A DNA stretch of 27,873 bases from Chara braunii (taxonomy: Eukaryota; Streptophyta; Charophyceae; Charales; Characeae). The position numbers and the translations under genes were made by a program. Shown piece after piece: positions 19,041 through 27,873 of the stretch. The DNA is taken from the NCBI GenBank assembly GCA_003427395.1, contig BFEA01000459.1, positions 1,152,481 to 1,180,353 of the forward strand. Direction: 5' to 3'. The notes below the pieces were generated by a model, which was given only the letters and a program-made list of their open reading frames with translations, made no database searches and had not been told where the DNA came from. How positions within the stretch are numbered: position 1 is the stretch's first letter; each line of letters opens with the position of its first letter.

Positions 19041-19665
19041 AACGCATAACCCGCTCGTTTCTTAATGAAATCGAGCGGGGGAGGATCCGGAATAGGGTTT
19101 TTTGGCTACAGCGGCCCCGATTATGCTATCAGAATTAGTAGTGGGTTAGTAAATAGGGAGTTAACAAGAGAATAGTGTGCGCGGAGGTGGTGAAAACGAA
19201 GAGGAGGGTGAGGTAAGAAATGTCGACCTCACCCGTTTCTGGATGAAAACAGGCGGGTGCGGATCCAAATCTGAGGATTTCGGGGCTGGCGATCCCGAAT
19301 CCGACGTTAGATAGACGAGAAAATTAGTAGAGAAAATTAGCAGAGAAGAAGTTAGTTAAGGAACGGACCGCGCCGAGTTATGGCGGGAGGAGGACGACGG
19401 GAAGGAAATTTGTTTAAAACACTCAATTCGTAACGAAATCGAGCAAGTGGACAAACACATTTGGGGGTTGGGTGTCGGGCGAATCCGACCTTGAAGTTAG
19501 CTCAATGAAGGGTTAGTGGGATAGAAGTTATGAGGGGAGGAAAAGGACGGGTGAACTTAGACGAGGAAGTGAGCCAGGTGCATGCAGGCGGATATGGCAA
19601 TGGGGAGGCTGGGCGCAGTCTGAAATGAGCAGGGTGCTCGACTCTCAGTGGAATCGAGCAGGGAA
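19041..19665. repeat. Four degenerate units, each with a conserved hairpin
   Basis: Hairpins lie at 19050-19079, 19230-19259, 19420-19450 and 19633-19660, about 180-215 bp apart, each followed or preceded by related sequence (GACGGGAAG before, GGATCC after in two units). In the first two the loop side is TTTC-N5-GAAA. Outer stems differ between units yet remain paired: CGCTCG/CGAGCG in unit 1 becomes CACCCG/CGGGTG in unit 2, with both sides changed together. The third has mismatches; the fourth returns to GCTCGA/TCGAGC. The array is non-coding. Confidence 0.7.
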
Positions 19666-20260
19666 GGAGAGCGAACTGCCGTGTTAGTGGGTATGGAGAA
19701 GATGGGGAAATCGAGTATCTCGGATTTCGATCGAGTCGGGTAGAGGAAAACGTGAAGCAATGGTTCTCGGGAAGGACGAATCTAGACTTACGGTCAGATT
19801 AGAGGGAGAGTTAGTAGGAGATGCACTACAAGAGAGGGGATGTACGCAGGAGTATCAGCGGAAAGGAGTGTGGCAAAGTGGCGGTGCAAACGGCCTCGTT
19901 CTCCTTGAAGATGCATTCGATTCCTGCCTGTGTCCTAGGAGCAATATGAGGTCAGCCATGAGGCTTACCTACTGTCCGAGGTATTGCTCAGGCCGTCGGT
20001 CGAGGTAGCGAAGGGGCAACCCCGAGGGCGGAGCTCTGCCTGTTGGCCGCCATACTGCGCAGCCTGTCGGCCGAGCCGGCGAGGTTGGACCGCGGGAAAT
20101 ACTTACCTGGCCAAGTGCGCTGAGGAGAGGGGGAGAATGCACTCATCTCGGGAGCTGCGGGTGCTGAACGAACTAACAGTCGAGTTTGCGATGGCCAGTT
20201 GGGGACGTGGCGGTAGGGAGAGACCACAGAGCTTGGAAGCTTCACCAGTGAAGGCAGAAG

Positions 20261-20380
20261 CCTGGCTAAGAGGCGTGGGGGTGAGTGGTTGACACGGGGG
20301 TTTGGCTAAGAGGGGTGAGGTTGAGTCCTTGACGCGCGGGTTTGGCTAAGAGGCATGGGGGTGAGTGGTTGACGCGCGGG
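20261..20380. repeat. 40-bp tandem repeat, three copies
   Basis: GGCTAAGAGG occurs at 20264, 20304 and 20344, exactly 40 bp apart, within units ending GACGCGCGGG or GACACGGGGG. It is a minisatellite. Confidence 0.92.
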
Positions 20381-20525
20381 TTGCGGGCCTGCCGGTTCAC
20401 CCTTTCTTGGCTGACCGCACTATTCACTGCTGAGTGGAGCAGCAACCAGGCTAGGTTGTTGGCCTGTGTGTTGTCCACCCTGCCGAGCTAGGTGACTGAG
20501 AGGACTGGGTACCGGCCAAAAGCCT

Positions 20526-20612
20526 GGGGCTATCATCACCTACGACACCAGCACGGGGCTATCATCACCTACGGCACCAGCACGGGGCTATCATCACCTA
20601 CGGCACCAGCAC
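20526..20612. repeat. 29-bp tandem repeat, three copies
   Basis: Units start at 20526, 20555 and 20584 with the core GGGGCTATCATCACCTACG and a single varying base. The copies are nearly identical, so the expansion is recent. Confidence 0.95.
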
Positions 20613-21429
20613 GTTGTGTTTATGCGATGCATTGTTGATTGGTTACTACTGTTGTGGCTTATTGCTGGTCGTACCTCCCCTTGCGTCAGTTAGCCTGCGG
20701 ACGGGTGACCATTGCAGGGCTTTCGCTAGATAGTGACTGGGCAAACTGCCAGACGCAACAATCAAAGGGTACGTAGCGGCGGATTGATTAGAACTGGCGA
20801 CGCTGCAGAAGGAGGGAGTGACTAGCTGGAGGCTTTGTGAAAGGGGGGGGGGTTGTCTTCGACAGTTCCATTTAGAGTTGATTAAGCCGTTGCGTGGTTT
20901 GGCCGCCATAGCGGGGCCCTCAGGCGATGAAGGTAACAAGACCCTCTCACGCGAGTCTGAGTGCACCTCCCTTGGATCTGAGAGTCTAAAACCTTCTCTT
21001 CCTATCCTTCTTACTCTAAGTCTGATCCGTTGGTTCTTAGAGGAAGGCGGCAGGCGGGATTGCAACCCGTAATCCGCGCCAAAACCTCTGTGGGAGGTTC
21101 GCCCCACCGATTGCGGGAGCTCTGCCGGGACTCAGGAGGAGTCCTGGAGGCAGGGAACTGAGCGGTAATTCCTTGATTCCCTTTATAAACCCAACTATAG
21201 CCCCTATCTACACTTCTTTCTATGTTTGACTGATTACACTGCATGCATCCTGTACTTTGGGTTTGATTTGACTTTCAGGATCTGAATTCAGATTAAGTAG
21301 AGGAACGCATGTGCAATCTCAGTTTCAGCTTTGTTGATTGTGTGAAAGCAGATTGCGAACAAGAGGGGTTGCATCTGGGTGAAGGGTGAGAGTAAGATGT
21401 TTTGCCTGAGATTAAAAGGGTCTTGTAGG
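20613..21429. other. No gene; TATA-like box and G10 tract
   Basis: A run of ten G lies at 20843-20852. CTTTATAAACC at 21181-21191 looks like a TATA box, and if the LTR-end-like junction at 23029 is real it could be the promoter of a long LTR. No protein-like frame was seen. Confidence 0.4.
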
Positions 21430-22290
21430 GTCAGGCATGTTCCATAACATTGGATGGCCTGACTGCTGTGTTTTATTTCCCGAATTGCATGGAGAGTCAG
21501 GACGCTCGATAAGTTTAGGTGGCCTGACTGCTCTGACTGGCGAGGGGTTAATTGCGCTTGATTTCCAGGGACTCAGGGCGCTCAATAAGTTTTGGTGCCT
21601 TGAATTGCCTTGTTTTCTTTGGGTTTTCCTGAGTTTCTGAACGAGGGGACCGAGTTGTTCTGTAAGTTCAGGTGGCTCAGTCTCTTCCTGCTTTTATTCT
21701 GAAGAACTAATCTTTGGTAAAGAGGCAGACCCTTCTGTAAGTTCAGGGGGTTTGACTAGATGCCACACACATAATGGTTCAGAGAGAAATGAATCTGGTA
21801 GAGAATTAGATCCTTCTGTAAGTTCAGGGGGTCTGGCTCGAAGCCTCGCACATGTTGGAAGCCAATGTTATAATTTGGCTGTACGTTATTTTTATTCTAT
21901 TTAAAAACAGGCTAGTCAGACACGGATTCCATAAGATTGGATGGTCTGATTATAGCTTATCGTAAACTGAAGAGAGTACAATTTAAGAATATAGTTGAAG
22001 GTAACTTGGGCCGACTGAGCGTTGTTTCTAAGATGAATGGCTCAGTCCTACGCCCACCTTGAAGACTAAGTTCAGAGAAGTATATAAAACTTGGATATTA
22101 AACAGTTCAGGGCGACTAAGCATTGTTTCTAAGATGAATGGCTTAGTCGTATGCCCAAAAGAAGAAAAAAGTAGTTGTGCCCTCTGTTCGTGTATACTTG
22201 GCTAAGTCTGAACGCTCTATAAGTTTAGTTATTCTGACTTTAGGACAGTTAAGTAGGGCGCGCTCCGTAAGTTTAGGTGGCCTGACCTAT
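21430..22290 (+). repeat. Array of about ten related hairpins
   Basis: Stem-loops of 34-37 nt recur at 21430-21463, 21495-21529, about 21571-21603, 21647-21681, about 21731-21760, about 21806-21830, 21915-21950, 22013-22047, 22113-22149, about 22204-22240 and 22256-22286. Loops share TGTAAGTTCAG, CGATAAGTTTAGG or TTCTAAGATGAATG. The best two pair perfectly over 8 and 9 bp: GACTGAGC/GCTCAGTC and CGACTAAGC/GCTTAGTCG, which differ by a G-C to A-T exchange on both sides. Others use GTCAGGC/GCCTGAC or keep G:U pairs. No frame runs through the array. Confidence 0.75.
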
Positions 22291-22580
22291 ACCTTATGTA
22301 AGCTGGGTATAAAGGATCAAATCATTGAGAGATCACGAACTATTGTTTGTTCAGGCTGACTTGGGGATGGTGAGAGTACTTACCTTTGTGGTTTGGCCTG
22401 CATGTGACTGAGTGAGGCTACTACTTGGTTTGAGTTTCAGTTTGATAGGTAGTTGCTTCAGTCGCTCGCCACGTGCTACAGCCATACGAGTTAGTTCAAT
22501 TCCTGCATTTTCTGAGCTAAGTTTATTTTTACTTAGGTCAATTCTTGCATTTTTTGGGATCTTTTGTTATACTTAGCCTT

Positions 22581-23029
22581 GTATAAATTCTGGTAAGCTA
22601 CTTTCTCTACGGGAACGCTGCCGAAATTTCTACAAATCCAAGGAGTTAGTAAAATTTTGGATTGTCGAGGCTTAACTTGTCTATCCTTTATATCTGACTT
22701 AGTAAAAATCTGGAAAGCCTCCTTTTCTAAAGGGAGTGCTGCCCAAATTTTTGCTAATTCAGGGAGTTAGTCAAATTCTGTCTTTTCAAAGTTCAACTTG
22801 TCTAAAGTTCATATATGCCTTAGTAAAAATCTGAGAAGTCTCCTTTTCTAAAGGAAGTGCTGCCAAAATTTTTGTTAATTCAGGGAGTTAGACAAAATTG
22901 GACTTTGAAAAATCGAAGGGTATTTCAGCTTTCATATTCGGACTGATATAAATTCTGGAAAGACACTTTTCCTACGGGAAGCGCTGCCGAAATTTTCTTG
23001 ATTTAGAGAAGATAAATTATATTTTGACA
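22581..23029. repeat. 120-bp tandem repeat, four diverged units
   Basis: Units begin at about 22581, 22701, 22822 and 22943. Each reads TAAA(A/T)(A/T)TCTGG, then a small hairpin (CCTTT-TCT-AAAGG in units 2 and 3, TTCCTACGGGAA-like in 4), then GCTGCC-AAATTTT and GGGAGTTAG. AT-rich and non-coding. It ends exactly at the LTR-end-like GACA. Confidence 0.85.
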
Positions 23030-23050
23030 GGTGGCGATTCCGGCGATGCA
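23026..23050 (+). promoter_or_regulatory. Possible second LTR end and primer site
   Basis: GACA, two G bases, then TGGCGATTCCGGCGATG. The string GACAGGTGGCG is identical to the LTR/primer-site junction at 12070-12080. TGGCGA-TCCG resembles the TGGCGACTCCG primer-site start I recall from plant Tat/Ogre-like elements. No LTR start beginning TGTCAA was found upstream, so the LTR itself is not annotated. Confidence 0.4.
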
Positions 23051-24368
23051 CCCTGAATAGGGGAGATTTTGCCATTAGTCTACCTTTGTTTTGGGCACTA
23101 GCTTAGGGATAGGCTTAGACTTAGTTGGCAGATGACTTTGAGTGAGGATGTGCTATGGAGGTTTATCCCCCATATGTTGATGATTTAGGTTGGGCATTGA
23201 CCTGTTTTATGGTACAGACTTTTCTTGGACAGTCGATTCGGGACTTGGACTAGTTTCAGCTTGGTCCTACGAGGATCATCTTCTGTTATCACTGATAACA
23301 GGTCAGTTGGTTGATCGCCGACTTGTCGGCTCACGACACAACCTTGCTTACACTTGTACCTCAGCTTGACTGCCCTAACCCTGTCAATTGTTATGTTTCT
23401 TTGAGGGCTTTAACTGAACTTATTTTAATGACGATTATAAAAAACTTGTGAGATTTATGGAGATTTTGACTACGATTAGGGCTTGAGTGTGTGAGGCGTG
23501 GTATGAGTTGCACGGAACAGTAAAGTTGACCACATTGGTGTATGGCAATGTGACTATTGTGTGTGCCTGTGTTGTATGCAGGTTAGTATTTTGGAGCTTG
23601 GTATATTGACCATACTTTGGAGGCAGTGAGAATGACAACCATGCGTCGCACGATCTGCATACCTGACGGATCTATGTTTTCGCTTCTTTTGTCGTTATCT
23701 CGATATCTGATTTGATACATAACTGGTGGGATGATTATCTATTTATTAGATGGTTTGTTTGTTAATTTTTTATGGTTGGACGTTGTAGTCCATGACAGTC
23801 GTCAAAGTCAAACCCCTTGACTTTCGCCCAGGCCTGGAGTGAGACTCATCTCTAGGGCTGTAAGAGGCGACTGCCACCACAAGTATGGGCCTGTGTACTA
23901 CCCGCTCTGCACAATATGCAGAAGAGGGTGTGTGATCTTCAACCCCTCATGGCGGTTGTCCAACGTCGAAAGATTAACCCTCAAGGCGCGTGTTAGCTGA
24001 CACTTGAGTGTCGAATGCGACCCTCGAAATTAACGAGGACCGCACGAGTGTGGGTACTACATAGTACACCATCATTGCGACTGCTTGCGTACGCTTGCAT
24101 TGCGAGTCAGTATGAGTTAGCCCTGCGTCTGCGCGGTTTAATATTAAGCCTCGCGTGCGACACCTATCCGATTTCCGTATCGGAAAGTTATAGGACGGTT
24201 AACGAGGGGCTAGGAGCGTTATCGCGTTGTTTGTGTTGTGTCGTTTGATGTGTGTGTGTGTGTATGTGTTTTTTATTTTTGTATTCGTAGAGTGGTGTGC
24301 GCGTGGTGTGTGGGATGCGTCCTAGTCGACCGACGACGAGCCGCGCTTGGGACTTCAGCCCCCCAAGA
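23051..24368. other. No gene; short GT repeat
   Basis: No protein-like frame was seen. A (TG)n run lies at about 24248-24262, followed by a T-rich stretch and TTCGTAG. The region may be leader of the element whose LTR end is suspected at 23029. Confidence 0.4.
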
Positions 24369-24737
24369 TGTCGGTTCGCGTGCGGGCCCGATAGGTGTAT
24401 TACCGCGCGTACCCCCTATGCTACAGCGAATGAGAAACGCCCTTGGCTGGTCCACCTCTGCGATTGCAACTGATTAACTTTCGTACTGTGGACTGGTAGC
24501 ACGCCGAGGATACGCCCACCGAAGGGAGGTGACAACTCCCGTAAGGTGGAGGTAAGTTGTGCCCCTCGTAGGCCCTATCCTGTCGTAGGGGCTCACAAGA
24601 GGTATGGCTGGCCTTCGCCGGAGAAGCCTGCGGAGGCTCCATTTGTGTGTTCGTGACGAGGTTGGTCCAACTCCTGCGTGACGCGGCCGAGAAGGTCCTG
24701 CGCTGCCACGTGCGTTGCCGGACCGATGCGCACGACA
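24369..24737 (+). mobile_element. Second copy of the 370-bp LTR
   Basis: It starts TGTCGG and ends CGACA like copy 1 (11700-12073), with the alignable part from about 24410 to the end. No primer site follows: the next base is already inside pol coding sequence. The 5 bases before (CAAGA) and after (ACGGC) do not match, so there is no target-site duplication. It is either a solo LTR trimmed by recombination or an LTR joined to pol by an internal deletion. Confidence 0.75.
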
Positions 24738-25491
24738 ACGGCACCCAAAGGTACGCCGAAACTGATGCTCCTTTGCTCTATATCCGCATTCAAATCGGAA
24801 AGGCAACATGTAGTGCCTTGATTGATTGCGGAGCGTCTCACAACTTTCTGAGCCAAGCCTTTATGGCCCGCGCCAGCCTTGGCCCGCACGTTCGAAGGAA
24901 GACGCAACCTGCACAAGTTACACTCGCGGACGGCCGCACGCAAAAGTTTATTGACCGATGCGTCGACGGCGTTCCGGTATATTTTTTCCGCTTGAGTGCG
25001 AGCCGGTGTCTTTTGACATCCTCGACACCAAGTTCAACATGATTCTAGGCATGTCTTGGTTGCGTAGCGCCGATCATCTAGTGAACTTCCATGACCGGAC
25101 CATTCACATCTGTGATCGGAACAGAGTGTTAGTCCCATGTACGGTCGCGACNCCTCACACTTCGATTGCTTGTCACGTGGTTTCCGTTGCGAGAATTCGC
25201 GACGCCATAGCTTGGAATGACGTCGAGGAGATGGGCCTTGTATTCTAGCATGCTCTCCCCTCGCCGGACGGACCAGCCAGGTCACCGCCGGACCCATGCA
25301 TTTCTCACCTCTTGGACGAGTATAGAGACGTCTTCGAGGCTCCCACCGGAACGGTTCCGGATTGGCCCATATGTCACGGGATCACTCTCGAGACTGGCGC
25401 CGTCCCTCTGCGTGGATGCATTTACCGCATGAGCGAAGAGGAACTCGAGGTGCTTCGCGCACAACTCGACAACCTCCTTGACAAGAGCTGA
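24738..25491 (+). pseudogene. pol: Ty3/gypsy pol fragment: protease and RT start
   Basis: The retropepsin active site is LIDCGASHNF (Asp codon at 24824), then ILGMSWL near 25041-25061, which is the second protease landmark. A frame change occurs in the T6 run at 24982-24987: the first phase ends there and the family sequence resumes one phase over (PLECEPVSFDILDTKF). In that phase a TAG at 25246 and a TGA at 25489 interrupt. The 3' part (HLLDEYRDVFE..ITLETGAVPLRGCIYRMSEEELEVL) is the connection into RT, just before the first RT motif, where similarity stops. An N at 25152 spoils one codon. The style matches pol proteins I recall from Chara braunii. Arg-to-Cys/Trp-like residues (PCIS, PDWPICH) suggest C-to-T decay. 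Confidence 0.85.
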
Positions 25492-25783
25492 ACACAGGGA
25501 CACTGCTCGAGCGCTAGCGATATCGGTTCAGCAGCAGTAGCAGCGCTAACACTATTCTTAGCGTAGCACGGAAAAGCAGAAACAGCGCGAGCTAGCGCAG
25601 GAGCGATAGTGAGCAAGGAGCGAGGCAGCAGCCACCAGCAGCACGGGGGCCATAGCCGCGACCTGCAATTGGACTGCAGCACCGCCAGGTACCAGGAGGA
25701 GAGGGGTTCTCCTCCCTCCACGGCCCCAGGCTCTCTCTTCCTCACCTCCTCCTCCTCAGCCATTTCTCCTCCTTCTTCTTCAG

Positions 25784-25814
<31 letters not shown>

Positions 25815-25944
25815 CTTCTTCTTCTCATTCAGAGTTCATCTTCTTCTTCTTCAGACTAGATACTTGATACTAGTTGGACAGAGATCAGTGTTGGACTTCG
25901 GTGGTAAGAGGCTGTGGTACTTATCGGATTCGAGACTTGGAGAT
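25492..25944. other. No gene; CTT microsatellite
   Basis: After the pol fragment the sequence is AGC/CAG-rich, then CT-rich. A (CTT)n run of about 13 units covers 25785-25825, with short satellites to 25852. A hairpin GGAGGAGA/TCTCCTCC lies at 25695-25715. Confidence 0.7.
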
Positions 25945-26365
25945 TGTTGGGGTTGATACTCGGCAGCATCACAGATTGGACACCGGGTACATTGGGACTC
26001 TGTACCTCCGATATTGGTGACTTATTGTCCACGACATTTGATCTTGTTCGATGACATTTTGGATTACCATATCGGTGACCGACTGGATTCTATCTCGGTG
26101 ATATCTGGAGCTACCTACATCTCCCACCTCCTTCATCTCTCCTCCCACCTTTCATCTGTGTATGCGTGTAAGGGGCCTGAGCATCTTCCATGTATGGCTC
26201 AGACCCCATCATCTCACGATTGTTTGTGTGTGGAGTGATATCTGTGTGAGTCAGTATATGTGAGTTAATCCATTTATCAGACTTCCGCTGCATACATGCT
26301 CATCCTATATTGGTCGATCTTTGGTTCTGCCCCATAGTCGTTGAAGTATTCACGAGTATGTAACA
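25945..26365 (+). mobile_element. 5' LTR of a second LTR element
   Basis: The 421-bp segment starts TGTTGG and ends TAACA (TGTT..AACA inverted ends), followed 4 bases later by an initiator-Met primer site. That combination is typical of Ty1/copia and of many plant gypsy LTRs. No second LTR or coding region for it is in the window; it runs into repeat and plastid sequence within 500 bp. Confidence 0.72.
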
Positions 26366-26369
26366 GTTC

Positions 26370-26383
26370 TGGTATCGGAGCAG
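26370..26383 (+). promoter_or_regulatory. tRNA-iMet primer binding site
   Basis: TGGTATCGGAGCAG matches the standard TGGTATCAGAGC primer site with one A-to-G change, which still allows a G:U pair with the tRNA. It shows that the element reads on the plus strand. Confidence 0.8.
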
Positions 26384-26391
26384 ACCAAACG

Positions 26392-26412
26392 ATGGATCTG
26401 CTCACCAGGTAA
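26392..26412 (+). other. Six-codon leader frame ending in a splice donor
   Basis: Just after the primer site ATG GAT CTG CTC ACC AGG TAA gives a six-residue frame. Its last codons form a perfect AG-GTAAGT 5' splice-site consensus (cut after 26408). It may be the first exon of a spliced gag, or an upstream frame. No acceptor was identified. Confidence 0.35.
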
Positions 26413-26494
26413 GTTTGATTTAGGAATAGATTGCTTCTTCGATCCTCCAAATCAGCTCTGTATTACTATCGAGATTCAAAGTTGCAAATTTTTT

Positions 26495-26820
26495 TCTTTT
26501 CTTTTTTCGGTATTCTATTTAATTCGGCATTCCGTTTCAATTCGGTATTTGGACTTTCAATTCGGATCTCTGTTTTAATCCGGTCTTCTGTTTTATTCTC
26601 GTTCCGATTGATTGATATTCCGGTTAATCCGATATTCTGTTTATTTCGGATTTCTGATGCCAATGCGTTATTAGGTTTAAAGCAGTATTTTGTTTAATTC
26701 GACATTCTGATTCTCAATTCGACATTCCGTTTTGAATTTCGGCATTCTAGCTTTAAATCCTGTATTTCGTTTTTCTCAATCGGAATTTCCGTTTTATTTC
26801 GGTATTGGAAATTAGGGTTA
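26495..26820. repeat. Degenerate TTCGG-rich repeat, about 18-20 bp
   Basis: Variants of TTCGGTATTCTGTTTAA recur about every 18-20 bp through the stretch, e.g. TTCGGCATTCCGTTT and TTCGACATTCCGTTT. The copies are too diverged to count exactly. Beyond the plastid insert, AATACCGAAAATTCC (27457-27471) and ATTCCCGAAATTT are the same motif on the other strand. Confidence 0.65.
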
Positions 26821-26877
26821 CAATAGATTTCGGTTTTGTTTAAATTTGGAAATTCGAAGGCTCTTAGCCTACCAGTA

Positions 26878-26998
26878 AATTTGTGCACAAACACCTTTTT
26901 TTTATATACTTAGAGAAAGAGAAATGATCTATGACTTATTTGAATCAGCTACAGGCATGCGAATGATGCATAATTATTTTCGTATTGGAGGAGTAGCT
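26878..26998 (+). pseudogene. ndhH: Plastid ndhH fragment (nuclear copy)
   Basis: The frame through ATG 26924 reads upstream as [13 protein letters not shown] and downstream as [19 protein letters not shown], then RIGGVA. This is the conserved middle of plastid NAD(P)H dehydrogenase subunit H, about 40 codons of a protein of nearly 400. There is no start or end of the gene: the ATG is an internal Met. At about 26998 the sequence switches abruptly to another plastid gene, so it is a transferred fragment, not a working gene. Confidence 0.85.
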
Positions 26999-27214
26999 GT
27001 ATCTATGATTCCAACTGACAGTCTACTATTTGTCAAAAATAATCAAAAAGTTCACGCTAAACAAGTAATTGCACAAATTCGTTCAACTATTCGTCAATCA
27101 AAAGAAGAAGTCTTACTTTCTATAAAAGGAGAGAATATCCAAAAATTGATCAAGTTACCTTTTCGTGAGGATTCTTTATCTTTACATGCAATTTGGGATA
27201 AAAAAAACATTTGA
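26999..27214 (+). pseudogene. rpoC2: Plastid rpoC2-like fragment fused to ndhH piece
   Basis: In the same phase after the ndhH piece comes [20 protein letters not shown] and QIRS, which fits a conserved stretch of plastid RNA polymerase beta'' (NSLLFV..QYV..EQVIAEIRA in land plants). The following 45 codons ([20 protein letters not shown] and on to TGA at 27212) are AT-rich and plastid-like, but I do not recognise them with certainty. In plastid genomes ndhH and rpoC2 lie far apart, so the junction records rearrangement during or after transfer. The open frame across the junction is probably chance. Confidence 0.65.
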
Positions 27215-27450
27215 TATCTTACGTTAATATGAACTTTCAATAAAAGAATTGATTGAATACAATTTAAATAAAATACAAACAAAAAAATAGATAAAAAAAA
27301 ATATATAGATATTTTTATCTATCTATATGCATATATCTTTATCTATATATATAGATAGAGTATTTGTATATATCTTATTTATCTTTTATCTAAATGAAAT
27401 AATAGATTCAATAATAAATATATATATTCATTCCTATAAAATAGTTTTAG
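27215..27450. other. Very AT-rich plastid-like spacer
   Basis: It is nearly all A and T, with TATCTATA/TATAGATA inverted motifs (27301-27360). The composition matches a plastid intergenic region continuing the insert. No gene was seen. The right edge of the insert is put near 27450, where CCGAAAATTCC motifs resume. Confidence 0.5.
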
Positions 27451-27466
27451 AACCGTAATACCGAAA

Positions 27467-27478
27467 ATTCCGCGGAAT
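27467..27478. repeat. 12-bp perfect palindrome
   Basis: ATTCCGCGGAAT reads the same on both strands, within the CCGAAAATT-rich flank right of the plastid insert. Confidence 0.8.
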
Positions 27479-27697
27479 CGCGAAAATTTAGGGTTGGACT
27501 TCAAAATTCTCGCGAATTTTTTTTTCTTTCCCTAAGTTTGAAAAATTCCGAAAACGGGCTTAGGCCGTTAAGAATCGGATTTTATAGGTTGAGATTCCCG
27601 AAATTTTACGTTTTTTGAAAATTCAAGTGTTTTCTTCCTGAATTTCCAAATTGTTTTTGGCAAACTGTTCGTAATTGTTCCCCCAGAATCGCAACTT

Positions 27698-27731
27698 CCG
27701 GGTAGTTCACTATTCAACGGTGAACTCCCGG
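27698..27731. repeat. 12-bp hairpin with one bulge
   Basis: CCGGGTAGTTCAC pairs with GTGAACTCCCGG except for one bulged T; the loop is TATTCAACG. The rest of 27479-27873 is AT-rich with no gene. Confidence 0.75.
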
Positions 27732-27873
27732 ATTATAGATGATCTCAACGGATACCTTATTTTTACAATTTAAATTCAGTAATTATCATTATTGCAATTA
27801 TTGTTTTACTGATTATTATTAAGAAATATTATTTTATTATTAATTATTAATTAAACTTTATTGATTATTCATT

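Noticed and set aside
27480-27495. TTTAGGGTT as a telomere repeat
   Set aside because: It occurs once and is not in tandem.

Overview
The window looks like repeat-rich nuclear DNA of a streptophyte green alga, most probably Chara (the Chara braunii type). Three things suggest this: Ty3/gypsy gag and pol remnants of a kind I recall from Chara proteins, a Penelope-like element with an N-terminal GIY-YIG domain of the green-lineage Chlamys type, and a scrap of plastid DNA (ndhH joined to rpoC2-like sequence). No intact host gene, rRNA or complete tRNA was found. Two single N bases and a 210-base N gap show this is a draft scaffold.

Layout, left to right. 1-1600: two adjoining tandem arrays, 81-bp and then 91-bp units. 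1611-1914: a purine-only tract. 1915-5640: pyrimidine-rich non-coding DNA holding recurring short hairpins and a 26-bp minisatellite. 5640-7900: non-coding DNA with a strong type I hammerhead ribozyme candidate on the minus strand (6141-6200), a GA/GATA microsatellite and a tRNA-like Pol III box pair. 7941-10424: a decayed Penelope-like reading frame, in order CCHC knuckle, coiled coil, GIY-YIG, CxC linker, and an RT start cut off near an assembly gap. 11700-15357: the 5' end of a Ty3/gypsy element, with a 374-bp LTR, a tRNA-Asp primer site, a 2.1-kb leader and a gag with two stops. 15358-17535: no recognisable gene. 17536-20612: GC-rich DNA with a near-perfect palindrome, a 70-bp duplication, hairpin-bearing repeats and two minisatellites. 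21430-23050: an array of covarying hairpins, a 120-bp repeat array, then an LTR-end/primer-site-like junction. 24369-25491: a second copy of the same LTR abutting a protease-RT fragment. 25945-26412: a 5' LTR, initiator-Met primer site and leader of another LTR element. 26878-27440: plastid-derived DNA.

Nothing here is an operon. The units are nested and broken mobile elements. Every premature stop in the gag and Penelope-like frames can be explained by C-to-T (or G-to-A) change, as expected from deamination of methylated cytosines. The items most worth checking are the hammerhead candidate, the permuted Penelope-like element with its added CCHC/coiled-coil N terminus, and the two arrays of hairpins whose stems show compensatory base changes.
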